Assembly: GCA_016185205.1 (NCBI GenBank)
Contig: JACPOA010000064.1
Location: 1 to 64,000 of the forward strand
Length of the DNA: 64,000 nucleotides
Direction of reading: 5' to 3'
Source of the DNA: Hyphomicrobiales bacterium
GTDB lineage: Bacteria; Pseudomonadota; Alphaproteobacteria; Rhizobiales; Xanthobacteraceae
The notes under the pieces are model-generated. The model was not told the DNA's origin. It did not search any database and saw only the letters and a list, made by a program, of their open reading frames with translations. Position numbers and translations under genes: made by a program. This document shows, in pieces, positions 33,724 to 44,432 of this stretch; position 1 is the stretch's first letter; every line of letters starts with the position of its first letter.

Positions 33724-35681
33724 CGATCGCTTTGACCAGAGAGCAACGATTGCCGCCGCACGTGCTCGATGTCGAGCCATCGACCAAAGCCGCGATGCGC
33801 GCGTTGCTGCAATCCCAGCAGGGTGATGGGCATTGGGTGTTCGAGCTTGAGGCTGACGCGACGATCCCGTCGGAATACGTGCTGCTGCGGCACTATCGCG
33901 GAGAGCCGGTCAACGCGGCGTTGGAGCGCAAGATTGCCGCCTATCTGCGCCGCATCCAGGGCGATCATGGCGGCTGGGCGCTGTATCATCAGGGCGACTT
34001 CGATATGAGCGCGAGCGTGAAGGCGTATTTCGCGCTCAAAATGATCGGCGATGCCACCGGCGCACCGCATATGGTCCGCGCGCGCGAGGCGATTCTGGCG
34101 CGCGGCGGCGCGGTCAACTGCAATGTCTTCACGCGCGTGCTGCTGTCGCTGTTCGGCATTCTGCGCTGGCAAAGCGTGCCGGAAATGCCGGTGGAAATCA
34201 TGTTGCTGCCGCGCTGGTTCCCGTTTCACCTGTCGAAGGTCTCCTATTGGGCGCGGACCGTGCTGATTCCTCTACTCGTGCTGCAGGCATTGCGCCCACG
34301 GGCGAAGAATCCGCTCGGGGTGACCATCGATGAGCTCTTTTTAGAGCCGCCGCAAAGCGTCGGGCCCGCCGCCAAGGCCGCGCACCAGAAGTGGATCTGG
34401 TTTGCCCTGTTTCGCTGCCTCGATGCGGTGCTGCGTCCCGCCATCATATTTTTCCCCAAGCGGCCGCGGCAGCGCGCTATCGCGCAGGCGGTGGCCTTTG
34501 TCGGCGAACGGTTGAACGGTGAAGACGGGTTTGGTGCGATTTTTCCGGCGATGGCCAATTCGGTGATGATGTTCGATGCGCTGGGCCGCGACGCGCAGGC
34601 CGCGATCGCCCGCGCATCGCTCGACAAGCTGCTGGTCGTGCATGACGATGAGGCCTATTGCCAGCCTTGCGTATCGCCGGTGTGGGACACCGCGCTCGCC
34701 TGCCACGCGCTGCTGGAAATCGGCGGTAGCGAGGCGCGTGCGCATGCCGGCAAAGGCCTCGATTGGCTGTTGCCGCGCCAAGTGCTCGATCTTGCCGGCG
34801 ACTGGGCCGCAAAACGGCTGCACGTGCGGCCGGGCGGCTGGGCATTCCAATATGCCAACCCGCATTATCCGGACCTCGACGACACGGCCGTTGTCGTCAT
34901 GGCGATGGAGCGGGCGCGGCGCATGGGCGCCGGCGACCGCTACGACAGCTCGATCGAACGCGGCGCCGAATGGATCAAGGGCCTGCAAAGCGGCAATGGC
35001 GGCTGGGCGGCCTTCGACGTCGACAATATCTACGACTACCTCAACAATATTCCTTTCGCCGACCACGGTGCCTTGATCGATCCTCCGACCGATGACGTGA
35101 CGGCGCGCTGCGTCTCCATGCTGGCGCAACTCGGCGAGACACTCGACCAGAGCCAAGCGCTGTCGCGTGGGGTGGACTATTTGCTGAGCCGGCAGCTGGA
35201 AGAGGGCAGTTGGTATGGACGCTGGGGCATGAACTACATCTACGGCACATGGTCGGTGCTCTGTGCGCTCAACGCCTGTGGGATCGGCCACGGCTCTCCG
35301 GAAATCCGCAAGGCGGCGGCGTGGCTTGTTGCAATTCAAAACCCAGATGGCGGATGGGGCGAAGATGGCACGAGCTACAAGCTTGACTATTGCGGCCACG
35401 AGCCGGCAGCGAGCACGGCATCGCAGACCGCCTGGGCGCTACTCGGTCTCATGGCCTGCGGCGAAGTCGACCATCCGGCGGTGGCGCGCGGGATTCGCTA
35501 TCTCATGCGGACGCAGGACGAGAGTGGCCTGTGGGCGGAAGATCGCTTCACTGCGACCGGATTCCCGCGCGTGTTCTATCTGCGCTATCACGGCTACCGG
35601 AAATATTTTTCGCTCTGGGCGCTGGCGCGCTACCGGAACCTGAAGGAGAGCGGACGCTCGGACGTTGCGTTCGGCATGTGA
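33720..35681 (+). CDS. shc: Squalene-hopene cyclase
   Basis: A 653-residue terpene cyclase. The catalytic acid motif Asp-Leu-Asp-Asp is at 385-388 in Tyr-Pro-Asp-Leu-Asp-Asp-Thr-Ala. Several QW repeats (for example Gly-Asn-Gly-Gly-Trp-Ala-Ala-Phe, Pro-Asp-Gly-Gly-Trp-Gly-Glu-Asp) stabilise the double alpha-barrel. It cyclises squalene to hopene/diplopterol at the inner membrane. Start ATG 33720 is coupled to hpnE by ATGA. It ends the hpnB-C-D-E-shc transcription unit and is convergent with the following gene. Confidence 0.96.
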   Translation: MTIALTREQRLPPHVLDVEPSTKAAMRALLQSQQGDGHWVFELEADATIPSEYVLLRHYRGEPVNAALERKIAAYLRRIQGDHGGWALYHQGDFDMSASVKAYFALKMIGDATGAPHMVRAREAILARGGAVNCNVFTRVLLSLFGILRWQSVPEMPVEIMLLPRWFPFHLSKVSYWARTVLIPLLVLQALRPRAKNPLGVTIDELFLEPPQSVGPAAKAAHQKWIWFALFRCLDAVLRPAIIFFPKRPRQRAIAQAVAFVGERLNGEDGFGAIFPAMANSVMMFDALGRDAQAAIARASLDKLLVVHDDEAYCQPCVSPVWDTALACHALLEIGGSEARAHAGKGLDWLLPRQVLDLAGDWAAKRLHVRPGGWAFQYANPHYPDLDDTAVVVMAMERARRMGAGDRYDSSIERGAEWIKGLQSGNGGWAAFDVDNIYDYLNNIPFADHGALIDPPTDDVTARCVSMLAQLGETLDQSQALSRGVDYLLSRQLEEGSWYGRWGMNYIYGTWSVLCALNACGIGHGSPEIRKAAAWLVAIQNPDGGWGEDGTSYKLDYCGHEPAASTASQTAWALLGLMACGEVDHPAVARGIRYLMRTQDESGLWAEDRFTATGFPRVFYLRYHGYRKYFSLWALARYRNLKESGRSDVAFGM

Positions 35682-35701
35682 TCGGCGCGCTAGCGGCCGA
35701 T
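35681..35701. terminator. Hairpin between convergent shc and LTxxQ genes
   Basis: ATCGGC-GCGCTAGCG-GCCGAT has a 6-bp stem that overlaps the end of shc and the stop codon of the opposing gene. It could act in both directions, but the stem is short and no clear T-run is present. Confidence 0.35.
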
Positions 35702-36817
35702 TAAATCGAATTTGTCTTTCTGCGCCTCATCGAGCTGCGCATAGAAGCCGTCGAGCGCGATTTCGACCGATGTCGCGGCATAGCTTATGGCCGTCAGCTG
35801 GTCGTTGGCGGAATCCAGCCTTGCGACGGGATCGACGGGAATCGGCTGCGCGCAGGATGCCGTCAGCAGCTTCGCCATTTCGCCCGATGTCTTGCGTAAG
35901 GCCTCGATACTTTCGTTCTGCTCCTTGCTCGGGCGGACTTCCTGTTCGATCTGTTTGATCAAACGCTCCGACCCTCCTAGGCTCAGCGATGCGCAGGCCT
36001 GATATTGCTTGCCCATAGCGCCATTCGCGGCTCTGGCGCCTTGCCGCGAAACGTCCTGCGGCTGCTTCCATTCAAATTGGGCTTTCTGCGCGTCGGTCAG
36101 CGAGTCATAGAAATCCTTGAGCGGAGTGCGCACGTAAATTCCGGCATCCCGCAGCGCCCAAAGCTGCTGCACGGTCGCGTCAAGCCGGTTGATTGGCGGC
36201 AGCGTTGCGACGTCGCGGCATGTGGCCTTCATTGTCTTGATCGATTCAGCCAAGGCGGTTCGCAGTCTGCCGAGGGCGTCGCGTTGCGCGTCGCTCAACT
36301 GCGCCGTCTGTTCAATCTGTGAAACCGGCCAGCTTACTTGCACATCCGCGGCTGCGTTGCAGGCTTGCGTGGAGCTGACGTCGCTGTCGCTTCGAGCGGA
36401 GCCGGTGGTGGTGCTGCGAGCCGTTTCGGCGCCGCGCGGCACCGCCGTAATAGTGTCTGAAATCAAGTTAAAACCGCGGCCGCGCACCTGCGCGGCATAG
36501 GTGCTCGGCCAGAAGGTGTAGCCGAGCACGTCCTGGAAAGCATTCGGCCATGCAATCAAGCCGATATCGGCAAGCTCTTGATTGGGAGCCTGCGCAGCTT
36601 GGCTAGCCCGGGCGTCCTGCGCGGCCTGGCGGTCCTGCTGTATGGCGCGCTCATGGCGGCTATGCGATCGTCGACCGAAGTTGCCAAACATGTGGCGGAA
36701 CGGACTCGTAACCGCGCCCAATATGCCCTGCGGCGACAATTGCGCGTCCGCCAGATCAGGCTGCAGACCCAGGGCGGTAACAGGTAAAGCGATAAGAAGA
36801 ATTGTGCGCCCGCGCAT
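35690..36817 (-). CDS. Exported LTxxQ-motif (Spy/CpxP-like) protein, three LTxxQ-like repeats
   Basis: A 375-residue protein with a signal peptide (about 1-25, Ala-Asp-Ala then Gln) and an Arg/Gln/Ala-rich linker. Three related motifs follow: Leu-Ser-Asp-Ala-Gln-Arg-Asp-Ala-Leu, Leu-Thr-Asp-Ala-Gln-Lys-Ala-Gln-Phe and Leu-Asp-Glu-Ala-Gln-Lys-Asp-Lys-Phe, characteristic of the LTxxQ periplasmic family. Spaced Cys residues suggest disulfides. The role is unknown; family members act in envelope stress. It sits inside the hopanoid cluster on the opposite strand. Start Met-Arg-Gly-Arg at 36817; the frame is open to 36910. Confidence 0.75.
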   Translation of the reverse strand: MRGRTILLIALPVTALGLQPDLADAQLSPQGILGAVTSPFRHMFGNFGRRSHSRHERAIQQDRQAAQDARASQAAQAPNQELADIGLIAWPNAFQDVLGYTFWPSTYAAQVRGRGFNLISDTITAVPRGAETARSTTTGSARSDSDVSSTQACNAAADVQVSWPVSQIEQTAQLSDAQRDALGRLRTALAESIKTMKATCRDVATLPPINRLDATVQQLWALRDAGIYVRTPLKDFYDSLTDAQKAQFEWKQPQDVSRQGARAANGAMGKQYQACASLSLGGSERLIKQIEQEVRPSKEQNESIEALRKTSGEMAKLLTASCAQPIPVDPVARLDSANDQLTAISYAATSVEIALDGFYAQLDEAQKDKFDLIGR

Positions 36818-36948
36818 AGCCGACCTCCGGTCGTTGCCGCAGTCCGAATGGCAGACATCCCTGCTGCTCGATAACGAGCAATTGCGCCCGGCAGTTCCCT
36901 GCCGGGTCACGTTATGCGAGCCGGGCGTTTTTCGACCGGATTCCAGCT

Positions 36949-38094
36949 CTATTCAGCGGCGGTCATCTCGACTTCACGCCCATTCTGGCGAATTTCATGC
37001 AATTTTCGCTCGACGTGTTGCGAGAACACATATTGCGCGGGCCGTTGCCGGTCGAGCCTGATGTCGGGAACCGTGGCGCCTTCGGTGCGGACGCCGCGCA
37101 GGCTCACGGCCAATGCCTTGAGCGGATTGCGGATGGCGTCCTGGACGGCCGATGCTTCGTAGCCGCAATGCACCATGCAATCGGCACACTTCTCGTAATT
37201 GCCGGTGCCATAGGCGTCCCAATCGGTGTCCTCCATGAGTTCCCGAAAGGTCTGGGTGTAGCCCTCGCCAAGCAGGTAACAGGGCTTCTGCCAGCCGAAG
37301 ATCGTACGCGTCGGATTGCCCCAGGGCGTGCAGTGGTAACGCTGATTACCGGCAAGAAAGTCGAGGAACAGGCTGGATTGGCTGAACGACCATTGCCGCG
37401 CGCCGCGGCCGCGCTGGAATATTTCGCGGAACAGCTGCTTGGTGCGGTCGCGATGGAGGAAATGTTGCTGATCGGGCGCGCGCTCGTAGGCGTATCCGGG
37501 CGACACGGTTATCCCATCGACACCCATCGCCTTGACCGAGTCGAAGAAGCGCGCGACGCGATCGGCCTGTGCCGTGTTGAATAAAGTACAATTGATGTTG
37601 ACCCTGAAGCCGCGCTCTTTCGCCTGCCTGATCGCGGAAACCGCCCGATCGTACACTCCCGGCTGGCAAACGGATGCGTCGTGCATCTCCTTGTCGCCAT
37701 CCAGATGCACCGACCATGTGAAATAAATGTTTGGCTTATATTGCGACAGTTTCTTTTCCATCAGCAATGCATTGGTGCAGAGATAGACGAATTTTCGCCG
37801 CGCGACGATGCCTTGCACGATCTCGGGCAAATTCTTGTGCAGCAGCGGCTCGCCGCCGGCGATCGACACCACCGGCGCGCCGCACTCGTCGACCGCGTGT
37901 AGTGCATCCTCGACCGACATGTTTTGGTGCAGAATCGGGTCGGGGTAGTCGATCTTGCCGCAGCCGGCGCATGCCAGATTGCACCGGAACAGCGGCTCCA
38001 GCATGAGCACGAGCGGGTAACGCCTGCGGCCAGCGAGATGCTGGCGGACGACGTAGCTACCAACTAACAGCTTCTGTAGAAGGGGAATACCCAA
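36949..38094 (-). CDS. hpnH: Adenosyl-hopene synthase HpnH (radical SAM)
   Basis: A 381-residue radical SAM enzyme. The cluster-binding Cys-x3-Cys-x2-Cys is Cys38, Cys42, Cys45 in Arg-Cys-Asn-Leu-Ala-Cys-Ala-Gly-Cys. A C-terminal cysteine group lies in [12 protein letters not shown]. It adds the 5'-deoxyadenosyl group to diploptene, the first side-chain step. I choose TTG 38094 with AAGGA eight bases upstream because the conserved Gly-Ile-Pro-Leu-Leu-Gln start follows; ATG 38124 is an alternative. It overlaps ispH by 38 bp in another frame. Confidence 0.92.
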   Translation of the reverse strand: MGIPLLQKLLVGSYVVRQHLAGRRRYPLVLMLEPLFRCNLACAGCGKIDYPDPILHQNMSVEDALHAVDECGAPVVSIAGGEPLLHKNLPEIVQGIVARRKFVYLCTNALLMEKKLSQYKPNIYFTWSVHLDGDKEMHDASVCQPGVYDRAVSAIRQAKERGFRVNINCTLFNTAQADRVARFFDSVKAMGVDGITVSPGYAYERAPDQQHFLHRDRTKQLFREIFQRGRGARQWSFSQSSLFLDFLAGNQRYHCTPWGNPTRTIFGWQKPCYLLGEGYTQTFRELMEDTDWDAYGTGNYEKCADCMVHCGYEASAVQDAIRNPLKALAVSLRGVRTEGATVPDIRLDRQRPAQYVFSQHVERKLHEIRQNGREVEMTAAE

Positions 38095-39052
38095 GATGAT
38101 TATCCTTGCTGATGTTCTTGGCACCGGTCACATCGAGCAGATCGACCGGAACCCGGAACTCTATGGTCTCGTCCTGACCAGGCAATGTCGCCACCTCGAC
38201 CGGGGCAAACTGACGCAACGTGTTGATCACGTCCCGAACCATGATCTCGGGAGCCGATGCGCCCGCGGTAATACCAACCACTTCCACGTCACGCAGCCAT
38301 TCCGGCCTGATCTCGTCGCCCTTGGCGATCAGATGCGTCTGGGTTCCGGCGCCGCTTCCGATCTCCCGCAGACGGTTGGAATTCGAGCTGTTCTTGGCCC
38401 CGACGACGAAGATCACGTCCACAAGCTTGGTGAGTTCGAGCAGAGCGGTCTGCCGATTTTGCGTGGCATAACAAATATCCTGCGTGCCCGGTCCGACCAC
38501 GTCGGTAAAACGGCGATATAGTGCGTCAATGATGCCGCGCGTATCGTCGACACTCAGCGTGGTCTGCGTCACGTAGGCGATCGGAGCATCGTTCGGAAGA
38601 TCGAGCATCTCGACGTCTTTTTCGGTTTCGACCAACCGGACCGGTCCCGAAATTTGACCTAACGTGCCCTCCACTTCGGGATGTCCGGCGTGGCCAACGA
38701 GAACCACGGTTCGGCCCTGACGAATGTAATGCCGGCCCTGGGCGTGGACCTTGGAAACCAACGGACAGGTCGCGTTCAGGACCTGAAGGCCGCGCTCTTT
38801 CGCCTCGGCTTCGACTGTCTTCGCCACGCCATGCGCACTGAAGATCGTGATGGCGTTCGCCGGCACTTCGGACAGATCTTCGACGAAGCGGGCGCCGCGC
38901 GCTTTCAGCGCATCGACCACCCATTTGTTGTGCACGATTTCATGCCGCACATAAACGGGCGGACCGTATTTATCGAGCGCGCGCTCGACAATTTCGATCG
39001 CGCGGACGACGCCGGCGCAGAAACCGCGTGGCTTGGCGAGGATGACCTTCAA
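38057..39052 (-). CDS. ispH: 4-hydroxy-3-methylbut-2-enyl diphosphate reductase IspH
   Basis: A 331-residue Fe-S enzyme, last step of the MEP pathway. Conserved ligand Cys12 is in Lys-Pro-Arg-Gly-Phe-Cys-Ala-Gly-Val. Further Cys lie in Asn-Ala-Thr-Cys-Pro-Leu-Val and in Ile-Cys-Tyr-Ala-Thr-Gln-Asn-Arg-Gln. A His-Pro-Glu motif and the C-terminal Val-Thr-Ala-Gly-Ala-Ser-Ala-Pro-Glu are present. The start is TTG 39052 with GGAGG eight bases upstream, overlapping the dxs TGA (TTGA). The longer open frame upstream is antisense to nothing and lacks homology. Confidence 0.93.
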   Translation of the reverse strand: MKVILAKPRGFCAGVVRAIEIVERALDKYGPPVYVRHEIVHNKWVVDALKARGARFVEDLSEVPANAITIFSAHGVAKTVEAEAKERGLQVLNATCPLVSKVHAQGRHYIRQGRTVVLVGHAGHPEVEGTLGQISGPVRLVETEKDVEMLDLPNDAPIAYVTQTTLSVDDTRGIIDALYRRFTDVVGPGTQDICYATQNRQTALLELTKLVDVIFVVGAKNSSNSNRLREIGSGAGTQTHLIAKGDEIRPEWLRDVEVVGITAGASAPEIMVRDVINTLRQFAPVEVATLPGQDETIEFRVPVDLLDVTGAKNISKDNHLGYSPSTEAVSW

Positions 39053-41085
39053 ATCGAACCTCCATTTAATTTGCCGTTCGTTCGGCCCGGCTGGAATGAA
39101 TTGCGGCGGCGTTGGATGCGGTCCGCGAGAATGGCGATTTCGCCAGGCTGCAATTCCGGGGCGTGATATTTTGAGCCGAAGATATCGAACACCTTGGCGA
39201 CGATGCCGTTCGCATCGAGCCCGGCCTTGGCATACATGGCCGACGGCGTGTCGTGATCGATGAACACATCGGGCAGGATCATGCTGCGCACTTTGAACCC
39301 GGGCTGTTCGAGCGCGCCTCGTTCCGCGAGGAATTGCAGGACATGCGCGCCGAATCCGCCGATGGCGCCTTCTTCGATCGTCAGAACGAGCTCGTGGTGA
39401 CGGGCGAGGTTCAGGATCAGCTCGGCGTCGAGCGGCTTGGCAAACCGCGCGTCGGCGACCGTGGTCGAAATGCCCTGCATGGCCAGAAGGTCGGCCGCCT
39501 TCAGGCATTCGCCCAGGCGCGCGCCAAGCGACAAAAGCGCAACCGTGTTGCCTTGCCGGACGACGCGACCGCGCCCGATGGCGAGCGGCCTGCCGCGCTC
39601 GGGCATCTCGACTCCGGTGCCGTCTCCGCGCGGATAGCGCAATGCAGACGGACGATCGTCGATCGTTGCCGCGGTGGCCACCATATGGACGAGTTCGGCC
39701 TCGTCGGCCGCGGCCATGAGCACGAATCCAGGCAGGCAACCGAGATAGGCCAGGTCGAACGAGCCGGCATGGGTCGGGCCGTCTGCGCCAACCAGACCCG
39801 CACGATCCAATACGAAGCGCACCGGCAGGCGTTGGATCGCCACATCGTGCACGACCTGATCGTAGGCGCGCTGAAGGAAGGTCGAATAGATCGCGACGAA
39901 CGGCTTGAACTTTTGGGTGGCCAGACCGGCCGCAAAGGTGACGGCATGCTGCTCGGCAATTCCGACGTCGAACGTCCGCTGCGGAAACGACTTGCCGAAA
40001 ATGTCCACGCCGGTTCCGCCCGGCATTGCCGCCGTGATGGCGACGATCCGATCGTCTTTTTCCGCCTCCTTGACCAGGCTCTCGCCGAACACCTTCGTGT
40101 AGGATGGTGCCGTCGATTTTGCCTTGAATTGTTTGCCGGTGCTGACGTCGAACTTGACGACGCCATGGTACTTGTCCGCCGAGGCCTCAGCCGGTGCGTA
40201 GCCTTTTCCTTTTTGCGTGCGCACGTGCACAAGGATCGGTCCGACATTCGCATCGCGGACGTTCTGCAGGACAGGCAGCAGCTGATCGATATCGTGGCCG
40301 TCGATGATGCCGATGTAGTAGAAACCGAGCTCTTCGAACAAAGTCCCGCCCGTCACGAATCCGCGTGCCAATTCCTCGGCACGGGCCGCATTGTCCTTGA
40401 GGAATCGCGGTAGGTGGTCGGCAAATTGCTTTCCGATGTCACGCAGCGACAGGTACACCGGGCTCGATAAGAGCCTGGTCAGGTAGTTCGACATCGCGCC
40501 GACTGGCGGCGCGATCGACATCTCGTTGTCGTTCAGGATCACGATCAGGCGCCGGTTCATCGCGCCGGCGTTGTTCATGGCCTCATAGGCCATGCCCGCG
40601 GATATGGCGCCGTCGCCGATGACGCAGATGACGTTGTGGCTATCGCCCGCCAGATCACGGGCCACCGCCATGCCTAATCCGGCGGAAATCGAGGTCGACG
40701 AATGCGCCGCTCCAAAACAGTCGTATTCGCTTTCCGAGCGCTTGGTGAAGCCCGACAGGCCGCCGCCCGTCCGCAACGTCCTTATCCGGTCGCGTCGGCC
40801 GGTCAGAATCTTGTGTGGATAGGCCTGATGCCCGACATCCCATATCAATTTGTCGTTCGGGGTGTCGAAAACATAGTGCAGCGCCACCGTCAGCTCGATC
40901 ACCCCCAGACTGGCGCCGAGGTGGCCGCCGGTGACGGCGACCGTATTGATGGTCTCGGCGCGCAATTCGTCCGCAACCTGCTTGAGGTCCCGTGCGTTGA
41001 TACGGCGCAAGTCCGTCGGACATTGAATGGAGTCGAGAAATGATGGATTTAATTTTGGTACTGGGCTTGCACTGGGCGTCGTCAT
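39049..41085 (-). CDS. dxs: 1-deoxy-D-xylulose-5-phosphate synthase
   Basis: A 678-residue thiamine-diphosphate enzyme, first step of the MEP pathway. An early His-Gln-Ala-Tyr-Pro-His-Lys motif, the ThDP motif [17 protein letters not shown], and the transketolase-type [13 protein letters not shown] block are all seen. It begins the minus-strand unit dxs-ispH-hpnH. This ties the rate-controlling step of isoprenoid supply to hopanoid modification. Confidence 0.95.
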   Translation of the reverse strand: MTTPSASPVPKLNPSFLDSIQCPTDLRRINARDLKQVADELRAETINTVAVTGGHLGASLGVIELTVALHYVFDTPNDKLIWDVGHQAYPHKILTGRRDRIRTLRTGGGLSGFTKRSESEYDCFGAAHSSTSISAGLGMAVARDLAGDSHNVICVIGDGAISAGMAYEAMNNAGAMNRRLIVILNDNEMSIAPPVGAMSNYLTRLLSSPVYLSLRDIGKQFADHLPRFLKDNAARAEELARGFVTGGTLFEELGFYYIGIIDGHDIDQLLPVLQNVRDANVGPILVHVRTQKGKGYAPAEASADKYHGVVKFDVSTGKQFKAKSTAPSYTKVFGESLVKEAEKDDRIVAITAAMPGGTGVDIFGKSFPQRTFDVGIAEQHAVTFAAGLATQKFKPFVAIYSTFLQRAYDQVVHDVAIQRLPVRFVLDRAGLVGADGPTHAGSFDLAYLGCLPGFVLMAAADEAELVHMVATAATIDDRPSALRYPRGDGTGVEMPERGRPLAIGRGRVVRQGNTVALLSLGARLGECLKAADLLAMQGISTTVADARFAKPLDAELILNLARHHELVLTIEEGAIGGFGAHVLQFLAERGALEQPGFKVRSMILPDVFIDHDTPSAMYAKAGLDANGIVAKVFDIFGSKYHAPELQPGEIAILADRIQRRRNSFQPGRTNGKLNGGSI

Positions 41086-41327
41086 GCGTTGATACCCTTA
41101 GGCAATTAGCGTGAACGGAGCTTCCGTTAGCGGATCATCCGGTGTCCCTAACGGCGTCCCTTAATGATTCAGCCCCCGATGCGAACCTCATCCACATGCT
41201 GCGAAAGGTTCTCAATGATCGACAATAAAATTCGGCAGCAAAGGTTCCATTCGGAAAACGTTGAATTTGAAGCCGGACAGGTGGCGCCAATGACCGAAAT
41301 GAAATTGCTTTATCGGCGGGGGCCCTG

Positions 41328-43922
41328 ATGCTCGCTTCAACCGTCACGGCAATCGTCCGGTTCTGTGCCAGATTTCCTTGGTTTATCATTATCTTGGGGG
41401 TATGCGGCGGGGCAGTTTCGGTGGCCTATACGGCCAGGCATTTCGCGATCAATACCGATATCAACAAGCTCATCTCGCCGGACCTGGACTGGCGTAAGCG
41501 CGAATTGGATTTCGAAAAGCTGTTCCCCGGACACTTCGGCTCCACTTTGGTCGTCGTCGACGCCCCAACGGTAGAGCTCGCCGCCCAGGCCAGTGCCGCG
41601 CTGACAAGGCGCATGGCCGCGCAGCCGGAGCTATTTCGTTCGATCGAGGATATGGCCGGCAGGGAGTTTTTTTCTCGCAATGGATGGCTGTTTCCGCCAA
41701 CGGCCGACGTCGCGCGGCTGACCCAGGGCCTGGGACAGGCCGGTCCGCTGATCGGGACGCTGGCCGGCGATCCCAGCCTGCGCGGCCTCACCCGGACGCT
41801 GTCGCTGACGTTTATCGGCATTCAAAATCGCATGACGACACTTGATGCGCTCGAACGGCCGCTGTCGATGGCAGCCGCTACTGTAGAGGACATCCTGGCC
41901 GGGCGGCCTGCCGTATTTTCCTGGCAGGAATTGCTCACTGGCAAGCATCCCGAGCCGGGCGATTTGCGGCGGTTTATCGAGGTCCGTCCGGTACTTGACT
42001 ATTCGGCACTGGAGCCGGGACGGCGTTCCAGCACTGCCATCCGGCAGGCCGCGGCCGAGCTCGATCTCGCCTCGAAGTATCAGGCGCGCGTACGTTTGAC
42101 CGGCTCGGTGCCGATGGCCGACGAGGAATTCGCCACCGTTCAGCAGGGCGCCCTGGTCAATGCTTTAGGCACCATCATCGTCGTGCTGACCATCCTGTGG
42201 CTGGCATTGAAGTCGGCGCGCATCATTTTGGCGGTCTTCATCAATCTTTTCGTTGGACTGGCTGTCACCGCCGCACTCGGACTCATGATGGTCGGGGCGC
42301 TGAATATGATTTCGGTCGCGTTCGCCGTGCTGTTTGTCGGTCTCGGCGTCGATTTTGGAATTCAGTTTTCGGTTCGCTATCGGGCCGAACGTCACGACGT
42401 CCCCGAGCTTCGCCAGGCGCTGGAGCTGGCGGCGAAAAAGATTGGCGTGCCGTTGACGCTGGCGGCGGCAGCCGTCGCGGCCGGGTTCATGTCGTTCCTA
42501 CCCACGGATTACCGCGGTGTCTCGGAATTGGGCCAGATCGCCGGCGTCGGCATGCTGATCGCATATGCGACCAGCATCACCCTGCTGCCGGCCATGCTCT
42601 CTGTGATGAATCCTCCGGGCGAGCCTGATCGCATCGGCTATCGTGCCCTGGCGCCGGTCGATCGCTTCCTGCAAAGACGCCGCGTGCCGGTGATCGTCGG
42701 AACGGTGGCGATCGCCGTGCTGGGGCTGCCGCTGCTATATTTTCTCACCTTCGACTTTGACCCCATCCACCTGCGAAGCCCGACCACAGAATCGATCTCG
42801 ACACTGCTTGATCTGGGGAGCGATCCCAGGGTCGGCATCAATTCAATCAACGTGGTCACGCCCTCGCTTGCCGAGGCCAACGCGGCTGCCACGCGACTGG
42901 AAAAACTGCCGCAAGTCTTACGCACAACCACCCTGCAAAGCTACGTGCCGCAGGATCAGGAGAAAAAGCTGGCCTTGATCCAGGAACTCAGCCGGCGCTT
43001 CAGCCCGATGCTACAGCGGCCGGCGTCGCGCAATCCGCCAACCGACGCGGACAACGTTGCGGCCCTCAACGGCATCGCCGATCAACTCAATAAGCTCGCA
43101 GGCGATGACAAAGGGGCGGGCGCTGCGGCGGCGAAACGTCTTGCCGCGACCTCGCAAAAACTGGCGCAGGCGGACGCCTCGCTCCGTAACAAGGCGCAGG
43201 CGGTTTTCATCGTGCCGCTTGAGCGCGATCTGGCTGATTTGCGGAACTATCTGCAAGCTCAGCTGATCACCGCCGACAACCTCCCGCAAGATTTCAAGCG
43301 CCAGTGGACGACAGAGGACGGACGCGCCCGAGTCCAGATCGCGCCGAAAGGCGACACGAATGACACGGAGGTTCTGCGGACCTTCGCGCGCGCGATTCTG
43401 GCCGTCTATCCGGATGCAATCGGCGGTCCCATATCAATTCTCGAATCCGGCAACACCGTCGTAAAGGCTTTCATCGAGGCGGGCGCCTATGCCTTATTGT
43501 CGATCGCCCTCATACTCTGGATCGTGTTGCGCCGGTTCGGCGACGTGCTGCTGACATTGGTCCCGTTATTGCTCGCCGGAGTCGTGACGCTCGAAATCTG
43601 CGTCTTGATCGGCATGCCGCTGAATTTTGCCAATATCATCGCGCTGCCGCTGCTCTTGGGCGTCGGTGTCGCATTCAAGATTTATTACATCATGGCCTGG
43701 CGGACCGGGCAGACCGACCTGCTGCAATCCAGCCTCACGCGCGCGGTCATTTGGAGCGCGTTGACGACGGCAACCGCATTCGGAAGCCTTTGGCTATCGC
43801 AACATCCGGGGACGTCGAGCATGGGCAAGCTGCTGGCCCTGTCGCTGGTGTGCACTTTGGCCGCGGCGGTGCTGTTTCAGCCCGCGCTAATGGGGAAGCC
43901 GCGCGGGGCCGAAGAGCCGTAG
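41328..43922 (+). CDS. hpnN: Hopanoid transporter HpnN (RND superfamily)
   Basis: An 864-residue RND/MMPL membrane protein. An N-terminal helix (about 15-35) is followed by a periplasmic domain, a five-to-six helix bundle with sterol-sensing-like character (about 270-405), a second periplasmic domain and a second bundle. HpnN moves hopanoids to the outer membrane. The start is ATG 41328 with a purine-rich GGCGGGGG upstream. It is divergent from dxs (gap 242 bp). Its 3' end overlaps the opposing DUF2147 gene by 36 bp. Confidence 0.92.
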   Translation: MLASTVTAIVRFCARFPWFIIILGVCGGAVSVAYTARHFAINTDINKLISPDLDWRKRELDFEKLFPGHFGSTLVVVDAPTVELAAQASAALTRRMAAQPELFRSIEDMAGREFFSRNGWLFPPTADVARLTQGLGQAGPLIGTLAGDPSLRGLTRTLSLTFIGIQNRMTTLDALERPLSMAAATVEDILAGRPAVFSWQELLTGKHPEPGDLRRFIEVRPVLDYSALEPGRRSSTAIRQAAAELDLASKYQARVRLTGSVPMADEEFATVQQGALVNALGTIIVVLTILWLALKSARIILAVFINLFVGLAVTAALGLMMVGALNMISVAFAVLFVGLGVDFGIQFSVRYRAERHDVPELRQALELAAKKIGVPLTLAAAAVAAGFMSFLPTDYRGVSELGQIAGVGMLIAYATSITLLPAMLSVMNPPGEPDRIGYRALAPVDRFLQRRRVPVIVGTVAIAVLGLPLLYFLTFDFDPIHLRSPTTESISTLLDLGSDPRVGINSINVVTPSLAEANAAATRLEKLPQVLRTTTLQSYVPQDQEKKLALIQELSRRFSPMLQRPASRNPPTDADNVAALNGIADQLNKLAGDDKGAGAAAAKRLAATSQKLAQADASLRNKAQAVFIVPLERDLADLRNYLQAQLITADNLPQDFKRQWTTEDGRARVQIAPKGDTNDTEVLRTFARAILAVYPDAIGGPISILESGNTVVKAFIEAGAYALLSIALILWIVLRRFGDVLLTLVPLLLAGVVTLEICVLIGMPLNFANIIALPLLLGVGVAFKIYYIMAWRTGQTDLLQSSLTRAVIWSALTTATAFGSLWLSQHPGTSSMGKLLALSLVCTLAAAVLFQPALMGKPRGAEEP

Positions 43923-44432
43923 ACAGACGTCGTCGGGCGGGTTGGCGGCGGGAGCGGCAGGCCGCGCGTTCGTCGACCGCGAGTTTGGCGGCCCGACCGG
44001 CAGGTTGGAGGGTTGAACGCGCGTCCAGTCTTCTCCGCCGCACAAAAAGCCGAGAATGCATCCCTGCACACGCAGCGTGTCGGGATTTGCCAGGCTGATA
44101 TTGGCCGAATAGGTACGGCCATCTTCCGAATTGTAAATCTCACCGTCCCATTGATTCGCCTTGGTGCGGAGCATGCCGAGCAGGATAGGCATTCCCAAAG
44201 TCGGCCGGTTGCGCTGATTGGGATCCGGATTCTTGCTGTCGATACCCGGGCGGGCTTCCCACGCCACCACCCCCCACAGGCGGCCCTGACAGTCGGCGAT
44301 ACGGATGCGGGCCAGTGCCTTGGCGACCAGCCATTCGCCGGTCGGGTCCGTGCCGGTTGGTTCGGCTGCGGCGGCCGCCATCCCAAACAGCAGGGCTGCT
44401 AAAGCTGCGCAAATAGATCGCTTTCGAGCCAT
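43887..44432 (-). CDS. DUF2147 exported protein
   Basis: A 181-residue protein with a signal peptide (about 1-23, Leu-Leu-Phe-Gly-Met-Ala-Ala-Ala-Ala-Ala-Glu) and a DUF2147 domain: Pro-Thr-Gly-Glu-Trp-Leu-Val near the start, a Gly-Arg-Leu-Trp-Gly-Val-Val strand, Gly-Glu-Ile-Tyr-Asn-Ser-Glu-Asp-Gly-Arg-Thr-Tyr-Ser, and a Val-Gln-Gly-Cys-Ile-Leu-Gly-Phe-Leu-Cys-Gly-Gly strand with two Cys. The extra proline-rich tail (about 145-181) covers the end of hpnN on the other strand. Function unknown, probably periplasmic. Confidence 0.8.
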   Translation of the reverse strand: MARKRSICAALAALLFGMAAAAAEPTGTDPTGEWLVAKALARIRIADCQGRLWGVVAWEARPGIDSKNPDPNQRNRPTLGMPILLGMLRTKANQWDGEIYNSEDGRTYSANISLANPDTLRVQGCILGFLCGGEDWTRVQPSNLPVGPPNSRSTNARPAAPAANPPDDVCLRLFGPARLPH

